Of a DNA stretch of 64,000 nucleotides, positions 34,161 through 44,011 are shown in pieces (position 1 is the first letter of the stretch; each line of letters opens with the position of its first letter). A program made the translations under genes and the position numbers. The notes below the pieces were generated by a model. That model worked only from the letters and a program-made list of their open reading frames with translations. It was not told the DNA's origin and did no database searches. This DNA is from Thermococcus thioreducens (GTDB lineage: Archaea > Methanobacteriota_B > Thermococci > Thermococcales > Thermococcaceae), in the NCBI RefSeq assembly GCF_002214545.1, contig NZ_CP015105.1, positions 868,001 to 932,000 of the forward strand, given 5' to 3'.

Positions 34161-34661
34161 AAGTGCAAAGAGCTTTAGTGCCTTCACCGCTCCCCTTTTG
34201 AACCGCTCCCCCGTTTCTCCCTCGCCCTTTATTATCTCCCGGTACCAGATGATACCTGAAACCCCCGCGAGCGCTATTGCCGGTATTTCAATGATTCCAT
34301 GGGGCACCAGACCCAGGATTATCTGGGGGAATGAAAGCTCCCCGCTCTCCTGAACGGCCCTGACGACGAGGCCGACCATAAATCCGTTGAAGGCCATTAT
34401 CAGCCACGGTCCCAGGCCGAAGAAGAGGCCCGATAGGAGCATGAAGAGTGCCACCATCGAGTTGTTGGTGAATATCTTGACGAAGTTCTCAAAGCTGGAA
34501 TCTGAGGTTGGATCTATTTGTTCGGCCAGCTTTTTGACGGCATCCATGGCCGCTCCGGGATTTCCAATGGCGAAGAGATATCCGGCGAATGAAGCTGCAA
34601 GAAATACGATGAGCAGGTAGCCGAGGATCCTTCTGGGAACCTCCACCTTGAGCCCGAGCAT
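34092..34661 (-). CDS. SpoIIM-like (DUF95) membrane protein
   Basis: A 189-residue membrane protein with about five helices and the stage II sporulation protein M family core (GLGPWLIMAFNGFMVGLVVR, then GLVPHGIIEIPAIALAGVSG). Archaeal members have no sporulation link, and their function is not known. The C-terminus is encoded opposite the C-terminus of the DUF354 gene, an unusually long convergent overlap for this genome. It ends the unit begun by the 34949 gene (9-base gap). Confidence 0.8.
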   Translation of the reverse strand: MLGLKVEVPRRILGYLLIVFLAASFAGYLFAIGNPGAAMDAVKKLAEQIDPTSDSSFENFVKIFTNNSMVALFMLLSGLFFGLGPWLIMAFNGFMVGLVVRAVQESGELSFPQIILGLVPHGIIEIPAIALAGVSGIIWYREIIKGEGETGERFKRGAVKALKLFALSVLLLLVAAVIEAYVTPRVAGI

Positions 34662-34670
34662 ACCCCCACC

Positions 34671-34949
34671 TCACTCCCTGAGGGCGTTCTTGAGGGCAAT
34701 CTTGAAGTCTTCAACGTTAACATAGGGCATCTCTATGTCCATCCTCACCGCGAAGAACTCGTCTATAATCTGCTCCAGTTCTTCGAGTTTGTGTCCCTCA
34801 AGCTTCTTTTCAAGCTCCTGGACTGCCTCTTCTGGATGCATGAAGAAGTCTCCGGTGATCTTCACGTGTTCTGCTTTTCCGTCTCTCTCGTCGAACTCTA
34901 TCCTAATCAGGCCCTTTCTGGCCTTGTGCTCTCCAACGTGGTGCTTCAT
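34671..34949 (-). CDS. Small protein resembling lipoate ligase C-terminal domain
   Basis: 92 residues with the pattern of the stand-alone C-terminal domain of archaeal lipoate-protein ligase: an opening strand set (GLIRIEFDERDGKAEHVKIT, then GDFFMHPEEAVQELEKKLEG) and the ending YVNVEDFKIALKNALRE. In archaea this domain acts with a separate ligase subunit, which is not adjacent here. The start is set by the TATA at 34980-34990 and GGGGATGG. A longer open frame to 35063 crosses that promoter and is rejected. Confidence 0.62.
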   Translation of the reverse strand: MKHHVGEHKARKGLIRIEFDERDGKAEHVKITGDFFMHPEEAVQELEKKLEGHKLEELEQIIDEFFAVRMDIEMPYVNVEDFKIALKNALRE

Positions 34950-34979
34950 ACCCATCCCCAAAGTAAATGGTTCGGAGAA

Positions 34980-34990
34980 CTTTTTAAAGG
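34980..34990. promoter_or_regulatory. Near-symmetric TATA shared by two divergent genes
   Basis: CTTTTTAAAGG reads as a good TATA box on both strands. It is about 30 bases from the argS ATG (35019) and about 31 from the ATG at 34949, so a single TBP site probably serves both directions. Confidence 0.55.
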
Positions 34991-35000
34991 TTGGGTATAA

Positions 35001-36947
<1,947 letters not shown>

Positions 36948-38021
36948 TCACTCCCTCAACACTTTTTCCACCACGGGGTCTATTATTCTGTATCCGCCGT
37001 TCTCCTTCTTTATCCACCCCATCTTTTCCAAGTTCCTGAGGAGATTGGTCAGCCTGGCGTTCGTTATGGGGCCACTCTTTGCTTCCACGTAGTCCCTTAT
37101 CCCAGACCACCTCGATAGTCCGATGGAGACCGCACGCAGGATGAGGGCGTACCTCGGGGAGCGCCTTTCAAGTTCTAGTAGCTCCTCCCGTATCATGCTC
37201 CTCGCCTTTGCCATCGTGGTTTCCAGGGCCTTTTCTGGGTCCCCCTTTTTCCAGTAATTGAATCCAAACTCAACGAGCCATCCGGGTATTCCATCCAGCT
37301 CGTCAACGGCCCTTTTGATGTCATCCTGCGGTACGTTCAACCCAACCTCCGAGAAGCCCACCCTAAGGAACTCCTCGGAAAGCTCCCTCGGAAACGGTCT
37401 GACCTCAACCTCCTCGTAGATTCTTCCGTAGAGGGGGCTTGAGTAGTCATCCAGTCCCAGAAAGTCGTGGAGAAGTCCAACCTCCGAGCCTGTGAATACA
37501 AAACCCAAGTTAGGCATTGAGTCGTAGGCGTGGGCTATGGCAGCCAGCAGATCCTTTCCGCCCCTGGAACCGTAGAATCTTAGATACTGGGCCTCGTCAA
37601 AGGCCAGGATGACCTTATGGCCCGTTTTTTCCCCAATTCTGTTGATAACCTCAAGGATGTCCATAAACCCCATGTCGCGGGGTTTGATCTGGATTCCCCC
37701 GATGTTCACCTTCTCAATGCTAATGCCCCGGAGAAATCCAAAACGGCCCCTTCCAATGAGTATTCTACTGAGCTCGTCCGTTATCACTGAGGCGCTTATG
37801 TTTCCGCTCCCTGCCGCGTAGAGCCTGCGGGCATCGAGGTAGAGTCCGATTCCCTGATATTCGTTAAGGGCCGCCTTTAGAAGGGAGCTCTTACCCACGC
37901 GGCGGATTCCTATGATAAGGGTTATTGGATACTCCCCCATGCCTCTGAGGATGGCTTCAAGTTCCTCCTCTCTGTCAAACATCTCCTCCCTTCTCTCCTT
38001 TGGTCTCGGGTCAAAGAGCAT
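36948..38021 (-). CDS. Archaeal STAND/AAA-type ATPase (PF01637-like)
   Basis: 357 residues. Walker A is LIIGIRRVGKSSLLKAAL near residue 35, and Walker B is KVILAFDEAQYLRFYGS near residue 137. A sensor-like GFVFTGSEVGLLHDFLG and a C-terminal winged-helix (IRDYVEAKSGPITNARLTNL) follow. This family is abundant in Thermococcales, often carried by mobile regions, and its job is usually unknown. The leader contains a striking set of inverted repeats (38023-38053) over the probable transcription start, suggesting autoregulation or control by a dedicated factor. Confidence 0.82.
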   Translation of the reverse strand: MLFDPRPKERREEMFDREEELEAILRGMGEYPITLIIGIRRVGKSSLLKAALNEYQGIGLYLDARRLYAAGSGNISASVITDELSRILIGRGRFGFLRGISIEKVNIGGIQIKPRDMGFMDILEVINRIGEKTGHKVILAFDEAQYLRFYGSRGGKDLLAAIAHAYDSMPNLGFVFTGSEVGLLHDFLGLDDYSSPLYGRIYEEVEVRPFPRELSEEFLRVGFSEVGLNVPQDDIKRAVDELDGIPGWLVEFGFNYWKKGDPEKALETTMAKARSMIREELLELERRSPRYALILRAVSIGLSRWSGIRDYVEAKSGPITNARLTNLLRNLEKMGWIKKENGGYRIIDPVVEKVLRE

Positions 38022-38022
38022 A

Positions 38023-38053
38023 GGTATCGCCCCCGATACCAGGTATCGGTACC
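38023..38053. promoter_or_regulatory. Tandem inverted repeats in ATPase promoter
   Basis: GGTATCG-CCCC-CGATACC (38023-38040) is a perfect 18-base inverted repeat. Right beside it, GGTATCGGTACC (38042-38053) repeats the same half-site, and GGTACCGG follows. A TATA-like TTTTAAGTA on the minus strand at 38056-38064 puts these at the transcription start and leader, so they look like a repressor operator. Confidence 0.6.
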
Positions 38054-38116
38054 GGTACTTAAAACCTTTTCCGGAACCCTAAAATACTCCTTTCTCCAAA
38101 ATCCCCCGGTGGTTCC

Positions 38117-38998
38117 ATGCGCGGCGTTATAGTACCCCTTGTGACACCTTTCAATGAGGACTATTCTATCGATGTTCCGGCCCTTGAGGAGCACGTTGAG
38201 TTCCTCCTGAAGGCTGGAGTGCACGGAGTATTTATCAACGCGACGACCGGAGAGTTCACGAGCCTGAGCACTGACGAGAAAAAGTTTCTGGCCGAGAAGG
38301 GACGAGAACTCGTAACCTCTGCCTTCTACCTCGTCGGCACCGCATCGTCAAATACTTTCGAGGTCATCGAGCTGACGAAGCATGCCCAGGACATAGGGGC
38401 TGACTACGCCGTTATAGCCCCGCCGTACTACTGTCCCCTCAATGACGATGCCCTTTTCAGGCACTACTCGATAGTCGCCGAGAGAACTGATATTCCTATT
38501 ATACTCTACAACATCCCTTCCTGCGCCAATCCCCTCAGCGTTTCCCTCATCAAGCGCCTTGCCCTGGAGTACTCAAACATCGCAGGTGTAAAGGAGACGA
38601 TAGACAGCGTTAACCACGTCCGCGATGTAATCCTTGAGGTGAAGGGAGAGAGAAAGGACTTCAGGGTCTTCACCGGTCTAGACCAGCACTTTCTGAACAC
38701 CCTTATCCTCGGCGGCGACGGCGGTATAATGGCCTGCGCCAACTTCGCGCCTGAGATTCACCTCGCAGTGTGGAAGGCGTTTCAGGAGAAGCGCTTCGAG
38801 GATGCCCTTGGGTATGCCCGCAGACTGGCAAAACTGTCCAAGGTCTACGACATGGCTTCTTCCTTTGGCTCCGCGATAAAGCTGGCGATGTCGGTAAGGG
38901 GCTTCTCGATAAAACCCGTCCTCAGACCTCCATACATGATGGATGGAGACGAAGTGAAGGAGGATATAAGAAAACTGCTCGCCGAGGTGCTGGGCTAG
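38117..38998 (+). CDS. DHDPS/NAL-family aldolase
   Basis: 293 residues of the dihydrodipicolinate synthase / N-acetylneuraminate lyase superfamily. The catalytic Lys is in IAGVKETIDS (near 160) and the Tyr in IILYNIPSCANP (near 134). GVFINATTGEFTSLSTDEK is the substrate loop. Thermococcales make lysine by the aminoadipate route, so a true dapA role is doubtful. A 2-keto acid or sugar acid aldolase is more likely. The start has CCCCGGTGG upstream. Confidence 0.82.
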   Translation: MRGVIVPLVTPFNEDYSIDVPALEEHVEFLLKAGVHGVFINATTGEFTSLSTDEKKFLAEKGRELVTSAFYLVGTASSNTFEVIELTKHAQDIGADYAVIAPPYYCPLNDDALFRHYSIVAERTDIPIILYNIPSCANPLSVSLIKRLALEYSNIAGVKETIDSVNHVRDVILEVKGERKDFRVFTGLDQHFLNTLILGGDGGIMACANFAPEIHLAVWKAFQEKRFEDALGYARRLAKLSKVYDMASSFGSAIKLAMSVRGFSIKPVLRPPYMMDGDEVKEDIRKLLAEVLG

Positions 38999-38999
38999 T

Positions 39000-40247
39000 T
39001 CACTGAATCTTGTACCTGAGGAAGGCCCCTAATCCACCAAAGGCCTTGTAGAACTGCTGGCCCTCGTCCGTGTCAAGGGAGATTATCTCCACCTCGGAGC
39101 CGCTCTCCTCCGCCATTTTTATAAGCTCCTCGGCAACGTCCCACTTCTCAAAGCTGATGTTCTGACTTCCACATTTTGGACAGTGAGTGAGCTTCTTCCT
39201 GTATATGTGGAACTCCTGCTCGCTCATCGTTTTCTCCTCGCTCCAGCCGCAGGCATTACACTTCGCCCTAACCCTGACCTTATCGTATCCCTCACTTATC
39301 AGGAGTGTGTCAACGGCACCGAGCTCAAGGGCGGTTCTGACTTCCTTCTCGCCGTATGTTATCATCCCTGTGTCCTTGACGAGGTGCCTGAAGAAGTTCT
39401 GAATCAGATGCCTCTCCTTGACGGCCTCATGGTCTTTGAGTATGTCGCTGGCCTTCTCCACGAGCTCTCTGAGCCCGTACTCGCCGTGATAGCTTATGTC
39501 AACAACACCGATTACCTTCTTCCTGAGCTCGTGGTGGAGGTAGTCGCCTTCAACGAACTCCTCCTTGGTCGGCCCCGGGCCGCCTATGATTATACCTCTC
39601 AGCTCGCCCTTCTCAAGGAGCGGGAGAAAGGCCTTGTTGGCATGCTCACCTATACGCTTCATGAACTCATGCGTTTCCTGCTCTCTAATGCGTTCGTAAC
39701 GCCTCGCGGACTGACCTCCAGCTCTCGTCTTTCCTGGAACGTTTGATGTCAGCTCGTCGATGACGTCTATCCTCTTCCCGCGCAGGAGGCCTATCGTTGC
39801 TTCGTTCTTCTCGACCGTTATCAGGCCGTAGGCGTCTTTAACGCGGAGCATCTCCTCAAGGGGCTCGGTAACGAAGGTCTGGTCACAGCGGTAAAGTCTG
39901 ACCTTGAGCGGTTCGGGAGGGATCACCGCCCAGAGCTTTATGTCGCTTACCCCTTCCTGCTCGCTGACGTTGCCGACGAAGAGGGCCAGGCCCGTTTCGG
40001 GTGTCTTCCTGTAGAGCTTGAGGTGCTGCATGGCTCTCTCCAGTGCACCCAAAACGTTCTTTCGCGTGGATTTGCTCTTGATGTTCTGTGCCGTTCCGTA
40101 CTCCTCTCTGAGCTGCTGCATGACTTTGTTTATGTCGTAGCCCGCTGGGATATACAGGCTGACGAGTTCGGTCGCACGACCTCGATAGCTTTTGAGTTCC
40201 TCCACCTTTTTCTTGAGTTCATACATCTCGGCTGATTTGTGAGACAT
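39000..40247 (-). CDS. prf1: Peptide chain release factor aRF1
   Basis: A 415-residue class I release factor. The stop-codon reading NIKS motif is in [14 protein letters not shown] near residue 55, and the GGQ hydrolysis motif is in [18 protein letters not shown] near 180. The C-domain mini-domain contains CNACGW and CPKCGS zinc-type pairs. It terminates translation at all three stops. The ATG at 40247 follows GGGGTGAT. The two upstream starts lie inside that site. It abuts the convergent aldolase gene. Confidence 0.95.
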   Translation of the reverse strand: MSHKSAEMYELKKKVEELKSYRGRATELVSLYIPAGYDINKVMQQLREEYGTAQNIKSKSTRKNVLGALERAMQHLKLYRKTPETGLALFVGNVSEQEGVSDIKLWAVIPPEPLKVRLYRCDQTFVTEPLEEMLRVKDAYGLITVEKNEATIGLLRGKRIDVIDELTSNVPGKTRAGGQSARRYERIREQETHEFMKRIGEHANKAFLPLLEKGELRGIIIGGPGPTKEEFVEGDYLHHELRKKVIGVVDISYHGEYGLRELVEKASDILKDHEAVKERHLIQNFFRHLVKDTGMITYGEKEVRTALELGAVDTLLISEGYDKVRVRAKCNACGWSEEKTMSEQEFHIYRKKLTHCPKCGSQNISFEKWDVAEELIKMAEESGSEVEIISLDTDEGQQFYKAFGGLGAFLRYKIQ

Positions 40248-40313
40248 GAGCATCACCCCTGAAACTTCTCGCCGTTAAGGGCACGAAAAGGGAATTTATA
40301 AAGGTTTGGAGGC

Positions 40314-40559
40314 CTATACGAGGGATAACAGCACTAAGATGAAGACCCCCAAAACGCCACCGACGGCAACTATCAGCAGGCTCAGTGGTGTTATTTCGAT
40401 GTTTGTTACTCCCAGGAAGTTGAGGAGCCCTATAAGGACGAGCCCAACTATCGTGTTGACGGCCAGCCACTTCACTACCGCCAGCGTCAGCTTAAGGACT
40501 ATATAACCGACGAGGGCCAGCAGGAGGAGGAAAACCAGTATCTCAACCATCTCTACCAC
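40314..40559 (-). CDS. BofA-like small membrane protein
   Basis: 81 residues, almost entirely two to three hydrophobic helices, with the NTIVGLVLIGLLNFLGV block typical of the pro-sigmaK processing inhibitor BofA family. In archaea the partner is unknown. An S2P-type protease is encoded 2 kb away (42311-43567), though no link is proved. It follows the HEAT-repeat gene by 1 base, so they are probably co-transcribed. Confidence 0.75.
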   Translation of the reverse strand: MVEMVEILVFLLLLALVGYIVLKLTLAVVKWLAVNTIVGLVLIGLLNFLGVTNIEITPLSLLIVAVGGVLGVFILVLLSLV

Positions 40560-40560
40560 C

Positions 40561-41118
40561 TCAGAGCTTTTCGAGGGCCTCCTTTGCTATCTCCCCCAGG
40601 GGAACCCACTTTTTACCCTCGAATGGGAGTATCACCTTGTCCTCAACGTTGACTAGCTCTTCAATGTACTCCTTGGCTCCAACTGCACCGATCTCTCCCA
40701 GGAGTATTAAAGCGAATCCTTTAGTATTTTTGTCCCCTTCCCTCAGTTCATTTATGAGATCCTCAACGATGGTGTCCCTGAGACCCATTACCTTACCAGG
40801 AAATCTGCGTGTGATTTCATACGATAAAATCATTGCATTTTCCTTTACGTAGGGGTTCCTGTTCTTGGTTAACTCAATGGCTTTTGGGAGTATCTTTCCC
40901 ACGTGGGGCTCGATAACCTCCCCCCTCTGCTCAATCACCATCCCTAGAAGGAGCAGTGCATCTCCCCGAATACCCGGAGCGGGATCATCCAGAAGCTCGA
41001 TGAGTGCATTCAGGGCCTTTTTATCCTTTACTGCCATTGATACAATCTCGTCGAAGCGCTCTCTTTCTATGAGTTTTTTTATTTTATCTTTTTTTGAGCC
41101 AAAGGAGAGGAATCCCAT
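40561..41118 (-). CDS. HEAT-repeat protein
   Basis: A 185-residue helical-repeat protein with at least three HEAT-like units (ALNALIELLDDPAPGIRGDA, LPKAIELTKNRNPYVKENAM, and LINELREGDKNTKGFALILL). The N-terminus is basic (FGSKKDKIKKLIERER). There is no signal peptide. It probably mediates protein contacts, possibly with the BofA-like neighbour. Confidence 0.7.
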   Translation of the reverse strand: MGFLSFGSKKDKIKKLIERERFDEIVSMAVKDKKALNALIELLDDPAPGIRGDALLLLGMVIEQRGEVIEPHVGKILPKAIELTKNRNPYVKENAMILSYEITRRFPGKVMGLRDTIVEDLINELREGDKNTKGFALILLGEIGAVGAKEYIEELVNVEDKVILPFEGKKWVPLGEIAKEALEKL

Positions 41119-41182
41119 GTGGCATCACCTTGAAATAGAACTAAATACCTATTTCACTAATTCACTAAAAAGGTTTGCTCTA

Positions 41183-41374
41183 TCATTGGTTCGATATATT
41201 GCTTAAATTCTGAAAGCCTTCTGTAATCTCTTTGCCTGTACTATTCATTTGGCTCCCTGCCCATTTGGCAAGTCCTTTAATCCCTATCAGCCGGTAGATT
41301 ATTATGGCCGCAATAAGCATGCCTACCGCGAACATCATAATATACTCCAAAGACGCTTGGGCGTTCCTATTCAC
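41183..41374 (-). CDS. Class III signal peptide protein (pilin-like) 1
   Basis: 63 residues beginning VNRNAQASLEYIMMFAVGML from a GTG at 41374 with AGGTGG upstream. The basic lead, Gln-x-Ser-Leu-Glu-Tyr cleavage region and following hydrophobic helix are the class III (type IV pilin-like) export signal of DUF361 proteins. The mature part is short and Ser/Asn-rich. The open frame extends to 41452 but lacks support there. Confidence 0.72.
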   Translation of the reverse strand: MNRNAQASLEYIMMFAVGMLIAAIIIYRLIGIKGLAKWAGSQMNSTGKEITEGFQNLSNISNQ

Positions 41375-41459
41375 CACTGACCACCTATGTATTTTAATAC
41401 GACAAACTAAAAGCATGCTCATAATGGGTTTTATATAAAAATAAAAAGACACTTTAAAA

Positions 41460-41636
41460 TCAGCCGCTCTTATTCAGCTCGCCAAGAGTAGTGTTCAGTT
41501 CCTGGCTGGCGTTTCCTATGGTGCTAGTGGCACTCTGAGTCCTACCTCTAAGCTGCCTGACCACAATCAGGATTATTATCAGGGCAGCCGCAATCATAAA
41601 CAGGTACTCGATGGCACCCTGGGCCTTCCTCTTCAT
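41460..41636 (-). CDS. Class III signal peptide protein (pilin-like) 2
   Basis: 58 residues beginning MKRKAQGAIEYLFMIAAAL, a class III signal with AQGAIEY. The start at 41636 follows GGGGGTGAG. It is adjacent to pilin-like protein 1 (about 85 bases) and divergent from an HTH protein across a near-symmetric TATA at 41681-41697. No assembly ATPase or platform gene is nearby, so these pilins must use machinery encoded elsewhere. Confidence 0.75.
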   Translation of the reverse strand: MKRKAQGAIEYLFMIAAALIIILIVVRQLRGRTQSATSTIGNASQELNTTLGELNKSG

Positions 41637-41680
41637 GATACTCACCCCCAAAGGATTACTTCATACATTAATGTACTGAA

Positions 41681-41697
41681 AAAGCTTATATAGCTTT
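41681..41697. promoter_or_regulatory. Symmetric TATA region between pilin and HTH genes
   Basis: AAAGCT-TATAT-AGCTTT has perfect 6-base arms around a TATA core. It lies 45 bases from the pilin ATG and 57 from the GTG of the HTH gene, so it may act as a bidirectional promoter or an operator overlapping TATA. Confidence 0.45.
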
Positions 41698-41753
41698 CTC
41701 CTCAAATTTAAGTCAAATCTCCCCAATACTGTAGAAAGCACAGGGGTGGTTAT

Positions 41754-42314
41754 GTGGAATTATTGGCTGTCCAATCCGAATCAGTCAATATTGAAGATTG
41801 TGTAAAGGATATAGTTTCAAAGTCGCAGAACATCTTATCATCCAAGCATGGCATTATACGTTCTTCAAAAATACGTCTGACATTTGGTGCTTTTATGAAC
41901 CTTACAGTAACACTCCTACTCGACTCCAGTGGTAACAACCGAAAGGGAATCCTAGCTGATTACTCCCCTGGGAAACACAAGGAGGATGCAATACAAAGAA
42001 CTCTGGAAAAACTTAACTCTGCGCTGCCTAGAGGTGCTCAAATTGTAGACTTTGAGATTGGGACCTACACAACCCCCGTGACAAGACGAACGTATGCGGT
42101 GGGAATTGTTGTCTACAACGCCCCTCTTGAGATAAAATCGTTCACCGAATATACAATCAAAGAGCGCAGAGAGCTATTGGCTAAAGTTCTCGAAAACTTC
42201 AACTATAATCCCAGGGTTCTTAACATCTCAGAGATAGCCAGAATGTTTGGAGTGTCCAGGGACTCCATATATTACGACATCGAACAGATTCTCAGGGACA
42301 GGAAAAGGCACTAG
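41754..42314 (+). CDS. Unknown protein with C-terminal HTH
   Basis: 186 residues from a GTG at 41754 (GGGGTGG upstream). The first 130 residues form an unrecognised alpha/beta domain. The C-terminal 35 residues are a clear helix-turn-helix (LNISEIARMFGVSRDSIYYD). Codon use is more AT-rich than in neighbours. Its divergence from the two pilin-like genes suggests it regulates them. It overlaps the S2P protease gene by 4 bases at the 3' end. Confidence 0.65.
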   Translation: MELLAVQSESVNIEDCVKDIVSKSQNILSSKHGIIRSSKIRLTFGAFMNLTVTLLLDSSGNNRKGILADYSPGKHKEDAIQRTLEKLNSALPRGAQIVDFEIGTYTTPVTRRTYAVGIVVYNAPLEIKSFTEYTIKERRELLAKVLENFNYNPRVLNISEIARMFGVSRDSIYYDIEQILRDRKRH

Positions 42315-43567
42315 CCGGGGACCCACAGGGGTCTCGGCGTTGCCGAGATTACGAAGATTATAAACGCCAGAATCGCAAGCGCAAGCCGCTTCTTTGAAAT
42401 TGGGGAGACCTCATCAAGCGCACCAGGATTGCCGGCTGAACCCATCAGGAGGACCAGCATGCCCCATATAAGCCAGCCGACCCAGAGAAAGCTCATGCCA
42501 ATAAGAACAAGCCCCACGACCATCGTAAGATATCGATGGGTCTTTTCACCGAGGAATGAGCGGGCAATGTGTCCTCCATCCAGCTGGGCCGCTGGAATGA
42601 GGTTCAAAAACGTCACCAAGATTCCAACCCATCCAGCGATGGCAACCGGATGAAGGAACACGACAGTGTTCTCGGGGAACGTAACGATATACTTCTCAAT
42701 GAGCAGGAACAGAAGGTTCTCACCGAAGGCTATTCCCCCCTGGGTTTGAGGAATTAAGTTTTGGGGCACCGGAACCGAGAGTCTGAGGCCGATTATACTA
42801 ACTGGAATCGCAACTAAAAAACCCGCTATTGGACCGCTGACCCCCAAGTCTATGGCGGCGTTTCTTGTGGGCAGGGGGGACTTAACCCGTATCACCGCTC
42901 CCAGAGTTCCAAGCATGCTTGGGAAGGGTATGAAATACGGCATCGTCGCTCTAACGCCGTGATATGCAGCTGCTATCTTGTGTCCAAGCTCGTGGGTGCC
43001 GAGTATTGCCATAACACTTATCGAAAACGCGATGGCATTGATGTAGGGATTCCGTATCCCGGGAATACCGTAATAGTCCAGAACTTGAATGTATGTTAAT
43101 GAAAGGTAATATCCCGCAAGTAGGGTGGTGAGGATTGTGGCTATCAGGAACAACCAGGGGAGCCACTTGTTGTCATCTTTCACTTCCCCCGCGGGAAATA
43201 CGAAAAGCATGACACCATCATCACGCTTTTTGAGGGCTGCCCAGTACCCCATTTCCTCCAGTTCCCGCAGAACCTTTTCAAAATCGCTCTCAAGGATCTC
43301 ACGAACCTTGAAAACGAAAACATTGCCCTCTATTCTCTCCAGATCAACGAGGTAGAACTCTCTGAGCTTGCTCTCAAGGGTCTCTGGAAGTGCTGGGGAC
43401 TTTGGTTGATGGGCCGTCTGGAGGGCAAGTTCATCGGAATCGGTTTGAAACTCAACAAGAACCATGTCTCCTCCGCAAACGGGACAGCTCTTTTCGAGAA
43501 GGGCTTCAGTGGAATCCAGCGTTTCCCTGTGCTTGCAGTTGATGCACTCGTAGATTCCCCTTGGCAC
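42311..43567 (-). CDS. Site-2 protease family (M50) metalloprotease with zinc ribbon
   Basis: 418 residues. An N-terminal zinc ribbon (CINCKHR and CPVCGG) precedes a small cytosolic domain. The membrane domain has the HEXXH zinc site (GTHELGHKIAAAYHG near residue 195) and the third-ligand segment IPAAQLDGGH near 325. It is expected to cleave membrane-embedded substrates. The substrate is unknown. It is flanked by a regulator and by the mevalonate-pathway genes without evident functional link. Confidence 0.88.
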   Translation of the reverse strand: MPRGIYECINCKHRETLDSTEALLEKSCPVCGGDMVLVEFQTDSDELALQTAHQPKSPALPETLESKLREFYLVDLERIEGNVFVFKVREILESDFEKVLRELEEMGYWAALKKRDDGVMLFVFPAGEVKDDNKWLPWLFLIATILTTLLAGYYLSLTYIQVLDYYGIPGIRNPYINAIAFSISVMAILGTHELGHKIAAAYHGVRATMPYFIPFPSMLGTLGAVIRVKSPLPTRNAAIDLGVSGPIAGFLVAIPVSIIGLRLSVPVPQNLIPQTQGGIAFGENLLFLLIEKYIVTFPENTVVFLHPVAIAGWVGILVTFLNLIPAAQLDGGHIARSFLGEKTHRYLTMVVGLVLIGMSFLWVGWLIWGMLVLLMGSAGNPGALDEVSPISKKRLALAILAFIIFVISATPRPLWVPG

Positions 43568-43609
43568 TTGGCTCCCCTGAATCTGAATAGTCCGGATGGC
43601 TTAAAAAGT

Positions 43610-44002
43610 CTATTCCTCAATTTCGACCAGCCCGCTGTCGGCATCCACACGGGCACGTTTTCCGGTGATGAGCTTTGAGACATCTATTCCGTCCACCATG
43701 GGTATCCCGGCTATTATTGCACCCGTAGCAACTATTGTCTCGGCCTCGCCGACGATTATTGCCTTTGGGGCCTTTCCGTTCTTCTTTAGAGCATAGATGA
43801 CATATGAACCTACAGTTGAGCCCTTACCGCGCGGAAAGGCGAGTATTTTCCCGGCTATGCTCTGTCCCCGTATATCGCTTTCAGCGTCCGTCACAATTCC
43901 TGTTTCGGGGTCAACTCCACCTAGGAATGATAGGGGTTTTTGGGAGACTACCAGTTCTCCCTCCGCCTTTCCACCGACTATTTTTCTGCCTTTGAGCATC
44001 AT
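43610..44002 (-). CDS. Phosphomevalonate dehydratase small subunit (aconitase X swivel)
   Basis: 130 residues of the DUF126 family, with LSFLGGVDPETGIVTDAES near 28 and FPRGKGSTVGSYVIYAL near 57. Together with the large subunit this forms the archaeal aconitase X-type enzyme that dehydrates (R)-5-phosphomevalonate to trans-anhydromevalonate 5-phosphate in the archaeal isoprenoid pathway. It starts 9 bases after the large-subunit stop. Confidence 0.88.
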   Translation of the reverse strand: MMLKGRKIVGGKAEGELVVSQKPLSFLGGVDPETGIVTDAESDIRGQSIAGKILAFPRGKGSTVGSYVIYALKKNGKAPKAIIVGEAETIVATGAIIAGIPMVDGIDVSKLITGKRARVDADSGLVEIEE

Positions 44003-44011
44003 TATCCCACC

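Noticed and set aside
38117-38998. Naming the aldolase DapA
   Set aside because: The fold and catalytic residues fit, but no diaminopimelate genes are seen and this order makes lysine by another route, so a specific name is unsafe.
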